From: Insulibacter thermoxylanivorax
GTDB lineage: Bacteria; Bacillota; Bacilli; Paenibacillales; DA-C8
Reading direction: 5' to 3'
Length of the DNA: 64,000 bases
Assembly (NCBI RefSeq): GCF_015472005.1
Contig: NZ_BMAQ01000014.1
Location: 36,373 to 100,372 of the forward strand
Shown: positions 9,335 to 18,400 of the stretch, piece by piece
Layout: every line of letters begins with the position of its first letter
Position numbering within the stretch: position 1 is the first letter of the stretch
Notes under the pieces: model-generated
What the model was told of the DNA's origin: nothing
The model's input: only the letters and a program-made list of their open reading frames with translations
Databases searched by the model: none
Made by a program: the position numbers and the translations under genes

Positions 9335-9377
9335 AAAAAAAGCACACGCCAACCGATGAACGTCGACGGTGCTTCCG
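9335..9377 (-). terminator. leader hairpin with T tract before the tadZ-like gene (possible attenuator)
   Basis: Read on the minus strand, CGGAAGCACCG opens a stem whose other arm ends GTGTGC and runs into seven T residues (9334-9344 complement). AAGCAC pairs with GTGCTT and four inner pairs extend it. It lies after a candidate promoter (9411-9438) and before the tadZ start, so it can act only on the leader transcript or on read-through from the kinase gene. The same length and ends recur at 11080-11122. Confidence 0.6.
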
Positions 9378-9410
9378 TTTTCAAATATTCTATATGTTAG
9401 ATGATCTTAT

Positions 9411-9438
9411 ATGATAGACAGCCGTATCTTGTTGGCAA
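9411..9438 (-). promoter_or_regulatory. candidate sigma-A promoter of the pilus operon
   Basis: On the minus strand TTGCCA (9438-9433) and TATCAT (9416-9411) are separated by 16 bp, in the gap between the kinase stop and the leader hairpin. It would drive tadZ and all downstream pilus genes. Predicted by eye only. Confidence 0.45.
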
Positions 9439-9455
9439 ACGTCTCATGTAACCAA

Positions 9456-11063
9456 CTACGATCGTCTCCCCCGGCCCGGATGCAGCAGACGGATCCGCCT
9501 TGATCTGCGCTTCCATCTCTTCGGATACGGAATTCCCCAGCGTGCTGTGAGGCGTTTGTAAACGTCTTGAAGTTCATGATCGCAACTCTCGGTGATCTTC
9601 AGATCGATGCGCAGCGGAAACATCCCCCACGGCACCCGCCGCGCCTGACTATGCTGATAGGCAGTGATATAGATATTGGGACGGTGTTGCTGCATCTGCA
9701 TGATCAGCTCTAAGGTCTTCTCTGTATCCCGGCGAACCCACTTGTGCTGCCGGGAATCAATCGCGCAGACGATATATTCCGCCCGCCGCAGCATCTCCTG
9801 AGCAAACTCATCCTGCCAATGGCAGCCGATCTCGATGATCAGCGTATCTGCTCGTATATACAGCAAGGAGCGGTACCATTGTTCCAGGGAGAAGCGCGGT
9901 GCTGAAGTTTCCGGTGACAACGGATACAGTTCAACGTCTCCCAGCATCCATTCCGCCGCCTTGTGACCCTGCGATTCTCTTCCGGACCGGTCCAATAGAT
10001 AGGTATATGAGTCTGGAGCTGTCACCTCGCCGCCCATCATATGGACATATTCCGGGACATGGGAGTATTCAACAAGGGCACAGGAGATGCCGGCCGCTTG
10101 CAACGCACCAGCGATGCCTAAAGCGGTGCGCGTAGCACCTGCCCCTTGGTACAAGGATCCGACGATGACGCAAGCACCGCGTCTTGCAGCAAGCGGCAGA
10201 TCCCCTCCATCTTCTGGTGCAAGCTGAGACATCGCCTCTTTCGGATCCGGCTCCTTCCCCCGTAATCCTTCAAGCGCCGCTTTCACCTCTGCTGCAGAAG
10301 CCGGCCGTTCTTCCGGAAGTTTATGCATGCAATGAGCCAACAGCACGCCGAGCTCATAGCTCTCTTCGGACAAATAGGAAAAGAGATCTTCGCCGTAAGT
10401 CAACGTTCTTCCGCCGGTTGCCATGTAGAATAACAGAGCGCCCAGCTGATACAGATCCGTGCGCACATCGCTCTGCCGTCCTTGCAGCTGTTCCGGAGCC
10501 AGGAACCCTGGACTTCCCAGCAGCATGGTATCTTGTACTTTGTGCTCTTGGTATATTCGAGAGATGCCGAAATCGATCAAGTGCGCATGCCCTTCATCAT
10601 CCATGATGACATTATCCGGTTTCAGATCGCGGTGGATGATTGGTGCGGGCTGGCAATGCAGATAATCGAGCACATCGCAAAGCTCTACGCCGAACGTGAT
10701 CACTTCACGAAGCCTTAATGGCCCTCGCTCGTCCACAAGCTGCTTGATCGTCCGGCCGGGTACCAGTTCCATGATCAGGTAGGATACCCCGCGTTCAGCG
10801 AACCGATAGTAATCCACGATTTTCGGCAGCCGTGGATGATCCAGCTTCAGCAGCATCTGGAGTTCATGCGTATGCTGCTTGACATCAGCGGATTCATAAT
10901 GCACTTCCTTGACCGCCCATCGCTTGCCGGCAAGCCGCAAATCCTCAGCCGAATAGACCGCAGCCATCCCGCCTTGCCCGATGCATTCGATCACCCGGTA
11001 GCGATGCGCCAGCACATCGCCGGGTGCTAATCGGTTCCTCAGTCCCGCTCCCCCCTGTCGCAA
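9456..11063 (-). CDS. Hanks-type Ser/Thr kinase fused to a CpaE/ParA-like domain
   Basis: About 535 residues from the TTG at 11063. Residues 20-270 are a eukaryotic-type kinase: GQGGMAAVY glycine loop, catalytic Lys in WAVKEV (about 52), HRDLKPDN (144-151), DFG (164-166), and SPGFLAPEQ. After a linker, residues 295-510 carry GSLYQGAGATRTALGIAG and hydrophobic strands (ADTLIIEIG) that resemble a TadZ/MinD-type ATPase without the P-loop lysine. There is no PASTA region or membrane helix, so it is not PrkC. It precedes the pilus operon. Start is uncertain: the frame is open to a GTG at 11093 inside the upstream hairpin, and a CTG at 11042 has the best ribosome-site spacing (GGGGGGAG). Confidence 0.85.
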   Translation of the reverse strand: MRQGGAGLRNRLAPGDVLAHRYRVIECIGQGGMAAVYSAEDLRLAGKRWAVKEVHYESADVKQHTHELQMLLKLDHPRLPKIVDYYRFAERGVSYLIMELVPGRTIKQLVDERGPLRLREVITFGVELCDVLDYLHCQPAPIIHRDLKPDNVIMDDEGHAHLIDFGISRIYQEHKVQDTMLLGSPGFLAPEQLQGRQSDVRTDLYQLGALLFYMATGGRTLTYGEDLFSYLSEESYELGVLLAHCMHKLPEERPASAAEVKAALEGLRGKEPDPKEAMSQLAPEDGGDLPLAARRGACVIVGSLYQGAGATRTALGIAGALQAAGISCALVEYSHVPEYVHMMGGEVTAPDSYTYLLDRSGRESQGHKAAEWMLGDVELYPLSPETSAPRFSLEQWYRSLLYIRADTLIIEIGCHWQDEFAQEMLRRAEYIVCAIDSRQHKWVRRDTEKTLELIMQMQQHRPNIYITAYQHSQARRVPWGMFPLRIDLKITESCDHELQDVYKRLTARWGIPYPKRWKRRSRRIRLLHPGRGRRS

Positions 11064-11079
11064 AATCGATGAACAAAAC

Positions 11080-11122
11080 AAAAAAGCACGCACAATCCCT
11101 AAATTGGATTGCGGTGCTTCCG
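11080..11122 (-). terminator. leader hairpin with T tract before the kinase gene (possible attenuator)
   Basis: On the minus strand CGGAAGCACCGC and an inner CAATCC pair with GGATTG and GTGC, followed by six T residues and TTTTG. It has every feature of an intrinsic terminator and lies directly upstream of the kinase coding region. It spans 43 nt and shares its first 11 nt and its TGCTTTTTT end with the hairpin at 9335-9377. Confidence 0.65.
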
Positions 11123-11180
11123 CTTATGGGTAATAATAACATTCCACATCCAGGAAATCAAGTCTTAATTTTAGTAAATT

Positions 11181-11343
11181 TCAACATGCATTCATCCGTT
11201 CCTGATATAAATCTTGCAGAAATCTGATTAGATCATGCGCCCCTCTTTCATGAAGAAGCTGTAGATAGAGTTCCTCCTTGATCAGTCGATCCGTTTTTTG
11301 CCAATCTTATCATATGATACTTCAACGGACTAGCTTGTTCCAT
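11181..11343 (-). pseudogene. small frameshifted reading frame upstream of the kinase
   Basis: ATG at 11343 reads MEQASPLKYHMIRLAK; after a run of six A (complement of 11294-11299) the +1 frame continues KTDRLIKEELYLQLL and ends with YQERMNAC and a stop at 11181. One base fewer in the A run would give one uninterrupted frame of 53 residues, amphipathic and coding-like. It may be a recent pseudogene, a slippage site or a sequence error. There is no strong ribosome site. No family recognised. Confidence 0.35.
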
Positions 11344-11394
11344 CATCATGTATTTTCATCACGATTCTTCTGCGTTATTAGGTGTCAATTACCA

Positions 11395-11424
11395 TTTACT
11401 ACATGATAAGAGACGTTATATAAT
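11395..11424 (+). promoter_or_regulatory. candidate sigma-A promoter for the small gene at 11472
   Basis: TTTACT (11395-11400) and a perfect TATAAT (11419-11424) are 18 bp apart, 48 bp before the start codon. It is in the otherwise gene-poor 11.1-11.5 kb interval. Confidence 0.5.
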
Positions 11425-11471
11425 AATCCAGTAAAACAAAAAGCTAATAAATGGGAGAGGGCGGAAACCAT

Positions 11472-11645
11472 ATGGCATCTTATGATCATGCGAACTTTAC
11501 CAGACAGAACGAGATCCTGAAGAAACGGATCTCCTCGATGCTCCTGAAGGAATATACCAAGGGGCTCGACAGCAACGAAATCTACATCAAACGCGCGGCG
11601 ATTAAACAGCTTTACACCATGCTGAACCATCAGTCCCATCGATGA
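11472..11645 (+). CDS. small hypothetical protein (57 aa)
   Basis: MASYDHANFTRQNEILKKR and a helical, basic remainder ending NHQSHR. GGGAGAGGGCGGA precedes the ATG at 11472; the in-frame ATG at 11451 is excluded because it would contain that ribosome site. It has its own promoter and a bidirectional terminator right after the stop, so it is a monocistronic gene. No membrane segment, cysteine motif or DNA-binding motif is obvious and I do not recognise the family. Confidence 0.7.
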   Translation: MASYDHANFTRQNEILKKRISSMLLKEYTKGLDSNEIYIKRAAIKQLYTMLNHQSHR

Positions 11646-11646
11646 G

Positions 11647-11709
11647 CAAAGGCTGTCCCTGCTGCGGCAGAACCATGGGTTACTGCCACAGCAGAGACAG
11701 CCTTTGTTT
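11647..11709. terminator. bidirectional terminator
   Basis: CAAAGGCTGTC and an inner CTGCTG pair with CAGCAG and GACAGCCTTTG around a loop of about 25 bases. T/A runs flank both sides modestly. It separates the + strand small gene from the convergent ABC ATPase gene. Confidence 0.75.
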
Positions 11710-11724
11710 AGGATGAATCATCAA

Positions 11725-12486
11725 TTATACCTTCAGCCACGGACGCCCGCGATCCCAATCCACGGTAACGTTCATATCATATACCTCGGATAGATAAGAC
11801 GATGTCAGTATCTCTTCCTTGGGACCGGCGGCAAGGATGCGTCCGCCTCGAATCAATGCCGCGTGGGTAAAGACGGGGATGATCTCTTCGCTGTGGTGCG
11901 TCACATATACCATCTGGAAATCACGGTCCTGTAGCTGCTGAATATCCGCCAGGAATTTCTCCCGTTCATAGAGATCGAGTCCGGCACAGGGCTCGTCCAT
12001 CAGCAGGATCCGCGGCTCCTGCATCATAGAACGGGCAAGCAGCACTTTCTTCCGCTCCCCTTGCGACAATGTCCCCAACGGCTGATCCTTCAGATAGCTG
12101 ATCTGCAGCCGTTCCATCCATTCCATCGCCTGCTCGATCGTGTCGCTTGGCAGCTTCTGATAGACCCGCAAGAAGCCGTGTTTGCCCGACGCCACGATCT
12201 CCCAGACAGGATCACGAAGGGAGAATTTCTCGATCAGGGATTGGCTCATATAGCCGATCGAGCGGCGAATCTCCCGTACATCCACTTGTCCGTACACATG
12301 GCCGAGTACGGTAATCTTCCCGCTCGTCGGGAATAGATAGCCGTTCATCATCTCGAGCATCGTGGACTTGCCCGAACCATTCCGCCCGAGGATCACCCAG
12401 TGTTCCCCCGGCTTCATATGAAGGGTTACATCATCGAGGATCACTCGCTCCTCGCGGATCAATCGAATGTTCTCTAAGCTGATCAA
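11725..12486 (-). CDS. ABC transporter ATP-binding protein, YlmA-like
   Basis: 253 residues: Walker A GRNGSGKST near residue 35-43, Q-loop SIGYMSQSL, signature LSQGERKKV near 141, Walker B RILLMDEP, and the switch His in YVTHHSEE. No permease gene is adjacent, as with Bacillus YlmA; similarity to iron/molybdate importer ATPases (FepC/ModF group) is seen in the C-terminal region. The start ATG at 12486 lies two bases after the stop of the receiver-domain gene, so the two are cotranscribed. Substrate unknown. Confidence 0.88.
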   Translation of the reverse strand: MISLENIRLIREERVILDDVTLHMKPGEHWVILGRNGSGKSTMLEMMNGYLFPTSGKITVLGHVYGQVDVREIRRSIGYMSQSLIEKFSLRDPVWEIVASGKHGFLRVYQKLPSDTIEQAMEWMERLQISYLKDQPLGTLSQGERKKVLLARSMMQEPRILLMDEPCAGLDLYEREKFLADIQQLQDRDFQMVYVTHHSEEIIPVFTHAALIRGGRILAAGPKEEILTSSYLSEVYDMNVTVDWDRGRPWLKV

Positions 12487-12488
12487 AC

Positions 12489-12827
12489 CTAACTGCCTCC
12501 TGTAGATACCCGCTTCAGCACCTCTGCCGGCATCGGGTGTTCATAAACCACAACATGATCCGGCTTATGTGCCTGCAGAAGTCGATACATACTCATTCTA
12601 CCCGATGCACTGGACGAATGTAAATAAATCTCGTTTGCATAGTATCCGTTTTCAACCATTTGCACGACAAGATCATATCCCGTCGGTTGACCGAAACCCA
12701 GATCATGATCGAGCGACAGGATATTGACATCGTAATTTTTTAGCAGCTCGATGCATTCCTCAACATTACGCGCGAGTACAAATCCTTGCGGGCAGGGGCG
12801 AAAATCATCCAGATACACATTAATCAT
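12489..12827 (-). CDS. cyclic-phosphate-processing receiver-domain protein (cREC)
   Basis: 112 residues in the order MINVYLDDFRPCPQGF, an ECIELLKNYDVNILSLDHDLG core and EIYLHSSSASGRMSM. These match the stand-alone cREC family of receiver-like domains, proposed from comparative genomics to act on 2',3'-cyclic phosphates or RNA ends. The acidic DD and DHD positions of a receiver fold are present. It overlaps nothing but is only two bases ahead of the ABC ATPase gene, suggesting one transcript. The biochemical role is a family-level proposal, not shown here. Confidence 0.75.
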   Translation of the reverse strand: MINVYLDDFRPCPQGFVLARNVEECIELLKNYDVNILSLDHDLGFGQPTGYDLVVQMVENGYYANEIYLHSSSASGRMSMYRLLQAHKPDHVVVYEHPMPAEVLKRVSTGGS

Positions 12828-12872
12828 GCAAATCTTTCTCCTTTATTCCGTATTCTGACCCCTTTTTCTTTA

Positions 12873-13712
12873 TCATCTAATCATACTCAGATATTGGTAA
12901 ATTTGTTTCGTGTGGTCATCCATATTTTGTGCCGGCGTTTCTAAAATGTGCGGAATTTGTTGAAATTTCCGATCGGACAGAAGTGATGCAAATCCTTCCC
13001 AGCCGATTCTCCCTTTGCCAAGGGGGGCATGGCGGTCTTTGAGCATGCCGCTTGCATACACCGAATCATTCAGATGAATCGCATGAACATGTTCCCAGTA
13101 GCCGAGTTCTTCCCCGCGGCTGAGAAGCTCGGCGCTGTTCGCACCATTCCAGATGCCGCTCGCAAAGGCATGGCAGGTGTCAAAGCAGAACCCGATGCGC
13201 TCCGGTGCAGCGCATAACTTGCGAATCTGTGTCAACTCCTCCAGGGTCGTCCCCATGCGCCGGCTGTCCCCCGCTTGGTTCTCAAGGAGGATGAGCGCTT
13301 CACCGGACCAAGAAGCAAGGACCTCGTTCAGATTGCGGATGATGAGCTGATAGCCGCGAAGCGGGTCCACGCCCTTGTACTTGCCAAAATGGACAACCAG
13401 TCCATAGGCGCCGCATGCATCACAGATCTCCAGATCATTTAGGATCGAGCGAATCGTAAGCTGTCTCACCTCTTCATCTTCTGCAGCTAAGTTCGTCGGA
13501 TAGGGGGAGTGGATGATGCTGCGGATATCGTACTCACGGATGAACTGACGGCAGGCTTCCGCATCCTTAGCCGAATAGGCTTTGACTGTGAGGGAACGCG
13601 GGTTTTTGGCGAAGAATTGATAGGCTTTCAGACCAAGCCTTACCGCCGTCTTCGCAGCAGCCAGATAACCATGCCGAATGCTGAGATGGATTCCGATATA
13701 CACCGCGCTCAC
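12873..13712 (-). CDS. nfo: deoxyribonuclease IV (AP endonuclease, Nfo family)
   Basis: 279 residues, the usual length for endonuclease IV TIM barrels. Metal ligands are visible in HSPYPTNLA, VVHFGKYKG, LLENQAG, GFCFDTCHAFASG, HLNDS, DRHAPLGKG and HILETPA. It incises abasic sites during base-excision repair. The GTG at 13712 overlaps the stop of the short Fpg-like gene as GTGA, coupling two repair genes. Confidence 0.93.
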   Translation of the reverse strand: MSAVYIGIHLSIRHGYLAAAKTAVRLGLKAYQFFAKNPRSLTVKAYSAKDAEACRQFIREYDIRSIIHSPYPTNLAAEDEEVRQLTIRSILNDLEICDACGAYGLVVHFGKYKGVDPLRGYQLIIRNLNEVLASWSGEALILLENQAGDSRRMGTTLEELTQIRKLCAAPERIGFCFDTCHAFASGIWNGANSAELLSRGEELGYWEHVHAIHLNDSVYASGMLKDRHAPLGKGRIGWEGFASLLSDRKFQQIPHILETPAQNMDDHTKQIYQYLSMIR

Positions 13713-13984
13713 CTTTGACAGTTCCTACAATAATACGTTTTTCGTGAGCGTAAGGTTGCAAGATTGATGGGCTGACCGCAGCGCGGGCAGGGCTCGCCTT
13801 CCCGATCATAGACACGGCTTTGCTCAACCAGTGCAGGCTTTAGCAGCGTGCGTTTGGCGCGGAATTGTTCGACGGGAATATTAATCGAGCGTTCCCGCTG
13901 GATCTCGACGGAAGCGATCGGGCGATACACAATTAGAGGCAGCAGTAAGCGGCGGTAAGTTTCCATCTCCGGCAGTTCGGGCAT
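13709..13984 (-). CDS. internally deleted formamidopyrimidine-DNA glycosylase (mini-Fpg)
   Basis: 91 residues. The N-terminus MPELPEMETYRRLL carries the Pro and Glu catalytic residues of Fpg/Nei glycosylases, and the C-terminus VYDREGEPCPRCGQPI with YYCRNCQR is the Fpg zinc finger. The ~180 residues normally between them, including the rest of the catalytic domain and the helix-two-turn-helix, are absent, with the frame kept across the junction near residue 46. The ribosome site GGAGGGAG is intact and the gene is coupled to nfo. It is either a decayed gene or an expressed truncated DNA-binding peptide; full glycosylase activity is unlikely. Confidence 0.75.
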   Translation of the reverse strand: MPELPEMETYRRLLLPLIVYRPIASVEIQRERSINIPVEQFRAKRTLLKPALVEQSRVYDREGEPCPRCGQPINLATLRSRKTYYCRNCQR

Positions 13985-14201
13985 GGTCTCCCTCCTTATC
14001 TTGTCTGAAGTTAGAGCGTGAAGTTAGAGCGTATAACAAAGTCCATCCTACATTATGTCCAGTTCCTGCAACTTCCAACGGATATGGGGATCTATGTCAT
14101 CTCTTGGAAGAGGATGTGAGCAGGATCGCGGCATAAGTTCCGGAGAGATGGGCAATTTAGAGGTGGGTGATCCATCATTGAATTCACAAGGAGGCGATCC
14201 C

Positions 14202-14420
14202 ATGACAAAACCTGACGATCGAAGTGACAATGTGGAGAAACTGCAGGAGATGACGCAAAATACGCTGAAACGTTTCCACGAGGCAGAGGAATACCTGGAA
14301 CTGCATGCCGATGAGATGAACCCGGAACAAGTCGAGCAGATGCAAGCCAAGAATGAGCGGCGGCTCGAAAGCGTTCGCGGATTCCGAGAAGAGATCAAAG
14401 ATGAGGTAAGCGACCACTAA
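14202..14420 (+). CDS. tlp: small acid-soluble spore protein Tlp
   Basis: 72 residues: MTKPDDRSDNVEKLQEM, then a highly charged helix with KNERRLESVRGFREEIKDE. This closely follows the Tlp family of spore core proteins (PDDRSDNVEKLQ and KNERRxES). AAGGAGG lies 7 bases before the ATG at 14202; the in-frame ATG at 14055 has no ribosome site. Expected to be expressed in the forespore. Confidence 0.9.
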   Translation: MTKPDDRSDNVEKLQEMTQNTLKRFHEAEEYLELHADEMNPEQVEQMQAKNERRLESVRGFREEIKDEVSDH

Positions 14421-14432
14421 AAGGCCAAATAA

Positions 14433-14458
14433 ACTCCCGCTGGACGTGCAGCGGGAGT
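14433..14458 (+). terminator. terminator of tlp
   Basis: ACTCCCGCTG and CAGCGGGAGT form a 10-bp stem with a 6-nt loop, followed by CCTTATT. It can also serve the convergent rnz gene. Confidence 0.75.
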
Positions 14459-14490
14459 CCTTATTGCTATAGATCGTTCGCCTCTATATA

Positions 14491-15414
14491 TTACTTTCGA
14501 GGAATCGGGTGCTGATAACCATCATAAGCAGCATATACAGGCTTATGATAACGGGAAGCTTCCTGGATCAGCCATGCCAGATCTTCTCTGTTGTAACGGG
14601 AGCTGAAATGCGTCAGGATCAGTTCTCCCGCCCCCGCTTGCGCTGCGATCTCCGCAGCTTGCCGTGTCGTCGTGTGATAATATCGCCGGGCAAGCTCTGC
14701 CTCAGCCTCTGCAAAGGTGGCTTCATGAACCAATACATCCACAGTTTGCGCCAGCTGCAAGGCATTCGGCGCGGGACGGGTATCACCGAGGATCGCCAGC
14801 TTGCGGCCGGGGATATCCGGTCCTACATACCGCTTGGGATCCAATAGACGGCCTTCATACGCGATCGGTTCCTTGCTAAGCTTGATCTGTTGGTAGATCG
14901 GTCCCGGCAGAATACCATCCGCGATGAGGCGGTCCCGATCCAATCTTCCCGGCAGATCGTGTTCGACGATGCGATAACCGTAGCTGTCGATGCGGTGTTC
15001 CAATCTGGCGCAGCTGATCGTAAACTGCTCGTCCTCGAAGATGACACCTTCTTGCAGCTCCTCAATGCGCAATTCGTAATCCAGATGCGAGCCGCTGACC
15101 TGCAGAGAGGTCTCGATGAATCTTGCCAGCCCCGCAGGACCGAAGATCGTAAGCGGCGTTGTGCCTCCGTGATACGAGCGGCTGGACAAGAGCCCCGGTA
15201 AACCGTAGATGTGATCCCCGTGCAGATGAGTGATGAAGATATATTCCAAACGGCTCAGCTTCAGCGGAGAACGCATGATCTGGTGCTGCGTCGCCTCGCC
15301 GCAGTCGAACAGCCAGAACGTTCCCCGCTCTTCGTTCAGGGCCAGGGCCACGGCCGTTACATTCCGCTCAGGTGAAGGGATTCCCGCCCCCGTTCCAAGG
15401 AAGATAAGTTCCAT
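14491..15414 (-). CDS. rnz: ribonuclease Z
   Basis: 307 residues from ATG at 15414 (MELIFLGTGAG), with AGGAGG upstream. The zinc motif HLHGDHIYGLPG near residue 63, the His in LEHRIDSYGYR, LGDTRPAP, HEATF and TILTHFSSRY mark tRNase Z of the metallo-beta-lactamase fold. It removes 3' trailers from tRNA precursors. The longer frame to 15438 lacks a ribosome site. Confidence 0.95.
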   Translation of the reverse strand: MELIFLGTGAGIPSPERNVTAVALALNEERGTFWLFDCGEATQHQIMRSPLKLSRLEYIFITHLHGDHIYGLPGLLSSRSYHGGTTPLTIFGPAGLARFIETSLQVSGSHLDYELRIEELQEGVIFEDEQFTISCARLEHRIDSYGYRIVEHDLPGRLDRDRLIADGILPGPIYQQIKLSKEPIAYEGRLLDPKRYVGPDIPGRKLAILGDTRPAPNALQLAQTVDVLVHEATFAEAEAELARRYYHTTTRQAAEIAAQAGAGELILTHFSSRYNREDLAWLIQEASRYHKPVYAAYDGYQHPIPRK

Positions 15415-15459
15415 TGTTGCGCCTCCTGCCTTTACCATTCGAGCAGTTATGCCCAGGAT

Positions 15460-18400
15460 TTATCGTTCGATTTTGTCTACATTAAAATAGCGTGCCTCTG
15501 GATGTGCGAAGACCATCGCCGAGACCGATGCCTCCGGATCCATCATGAAACCTTCGGTCAGATGAACGCCGATATCCTCAGGTTTCATGAGCGCGAATAA
15601 TTGGGCTTGATCCTCTAGATTCGGACAAGCTGGATACCCGAAGGATACGCGAATCCCCCGGTACCGCGCTGCGAAGCGCTGCTGCATCGTCATATCGACG
15701 GGATCCGGGATTCCCCATACATCGCGCATGATATGGTGGAGGCGCTCGGCAAAGGCTTCCGCCGTTTCCAAGGCGATGGACTGCAGAGCATGGGATTTGA
15801 GATAATCCCCCTGCTCCTTCCACTGTTCAGCCAGTTCCATGATGCCGTGACCGCAGGTAACGACGAGGAAACCGACGTAATCCATCTCGCCGCTTTCCCG
15901 CGATCTGATGAAATCGGCCAGGCAGAGATAGGGCTCCACTTGCTGACGCGGGAAGGTAAAGGTCTGCAGTACCTTGCTGTGATCCGCCGGATCATAGATG
16001 TAGATGGTGTTGCCCTCCGATTGGGCCGGGAAAAACTGATACATTCCCTGCGGTTTTAGGACGCCCAGCCGGGTCGCTTCTTCATAGATCCCATCTACGA
16101 GCTGCTTCAACTGCAGAGCTTTCTCGTCCCCTTCCTCGAGGAGCCGCGACACCTTGCCCTTCAAACCGAGGTGATGTCCGAGAAGCATCTGCATATTCAC
16201 ATAAGGACGCAGATACTCCACTGGATAGTCGCGCAGGATATGGCGCTCCAGATCCGGCGGTACCATCACTTCGACATCCTGGCTGACATTCGATCGGACA
16301 GGTGCGGCGGATTTTGCTGCGGCTGCCGCGCGGCCGGAACCTTGGACATCCGATTCCTTCACCTTGCGCAGCTCGTCCACCAGTTGCTGACGCTCCTCCG
16401 GATTCATCAAGCGATTCGCCAGTTCCAGTCCGTTCATCGCATCCTTCGCATACAGCACCAAACCGTCGTATTCCGGTGCGATGCGGGTGTTCGTAAATTT
16501 GCGGGTCAGGGCAGCTCCGCCGACGAGAATCGGGATATCGATGCCCGCCTGTTTGAGATCCTGGGCAGTCAGCACCATCTGCTGCGCAGACTTCACCAGC
16601 AGGCCGGAGAGCCCGATCATATCGGGTTTCTCCTTGTGATACGCTTCAATGAGCTGTTCCGGCGGGACTTTGATCCCGAGATTCACGACTTCATAGCCGT
16701 TATTAGAGAGGATAATCTCCACGAGATTCTTCCCGATATCATGGACATCGCCCTTGACCGTTGCGAGCAGCATCTTTCCCTTGGTCGCCGTCTCCGTCTT
16801 CTCCATGTACGGTTCCAAGAAGGCAACGGATGCCTTCATCACTTCTGCCGATTGGAGAACTTCTGCAACGATCAGCTCATTGTTGTTAAACAGCCGGCCC
16901 ACTTCATCCATGCCCGCCATCAGCGGCCCATTGATGATATCGAGGGGAGCATAGTGTTTCAACGCTTCCGTCAGATCTTCGATCAGACCGTCTTTGCTGC
17001 CCTCTACAACATAGGAAGCCAGTCTCTCTTCCAAGGTCATATTCGCCTTGTCATTCTCTCTTACCTTCGCCTTGCGCTCTCTGAAGTATGCAACAAATGC
17101 CCCAAGCGTCTCATCATTGGTGTTGAAGATGAGGGCTTCCGCAAGCTTCCGCTCCTGCTCAGGAATCGAAGCATAGCGCTCCAGCTTCTCCGTATTGACG
17201 ATCGCATAATCGAGCCCGGCCTTCGTGCAGTGATAGAGGAAGACGGCATTCAGCACTTCTCTGCCCGCCTCAGGAAGCCCGAAGGAGACATTGCTGATCC
17301 CGAGGATCGTATGGCATTCGGGCATCGCTTCCTTGATCATGCGGATGCCTTCGATCGTCTCCTCGGCCGCGCCGATATACTGCTCGTCCCCCGTTCCTAC
17401 CGGGAACACCAGCGGATCGAAGATGATGTCCTGCGGTTTGATGCCGTATCGGTTCACCAGCAGATCATAGGAACGCTTCGCGATCCGCAGTTTATCATGG
17501 CGCGTCACCGCCATGCCTTGCTCGTCGATCGTGCCGACGACAACGGCAGCGCCGTAGCGATGGATGAGCGGAACGACCCGCTGGAATTTCTCCTCCCCGT
17601 CTTCCAGGTTAATCGAGTTGATGATCGCTTTGCCCTGCGAGTACTTCAGACCAAGTTCAATAACCTCTGGATCCGTCGTATCGATGACGAGGGGAACCTT
17701 CACCTTCTTCGTCACATACTGCAGGAACTTCTCCATATCGGCTTTCTCATCGCGCTCGGAATCCTGCAGACAGATATCGATGACATGAGCGCCGCCCTTG
17801 ACCTGCGCTCTGGCGATCTCCGAGGCTTCGTCGAACTTTCCTTCAGCGATCAGCCGTTTGAATTTCCGCGATCCCAGCACATTCGTGCGCTCGCCGACCA
17901 AGAGCGGCTTGTTCTCCGGCTCCACATAGATGGCCTCGATGCCGGAGACGGCCGGCGGATGCTGGCCGAAGGTTCTGCGCGGCTCGTACTGCTTCATCGT
18001 CTCTGCCAGCACGCGGATATGCTCCGGCGTCGTGCCGCAGCAGCCGCCGGCGATATTGAGCCAGCCCTGCTCTGCAAAGCCCGCCATCTTCGCTGCCAGG
18101 GATTCCGGAGACTCATGGTAATGCCCGTTCTCATCCGGCAATCCGGCATTCGGATAGCAGCTGATCGCCGTGCCGGCGATGGTGGACAGCGTACGGATAT
18201 GGTCGCGCATGAACTCTGGACCCGTTGCGCAGTTCAAACCGATGGAGATCGGTTCGAGATGCTCTAACGAGATATAGAAAGATTCGATATTCTGACCAGC
18301 CAACGTCGTGCCCATCGGCTCGATCGTTCCCGAGATCATGATCGGCAGCGTCTTGCCTGACTCTGCGAAGGCTTGTCTTATGCCGATGCTCGCCGCCTTC

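Noticed and set aside
16171..18267. 698-codon + strand frame
   Set aside because: It is the antisense of metH, which has complete domains; there is no ribosome site and the composition is that of a reverse-complement shadow.
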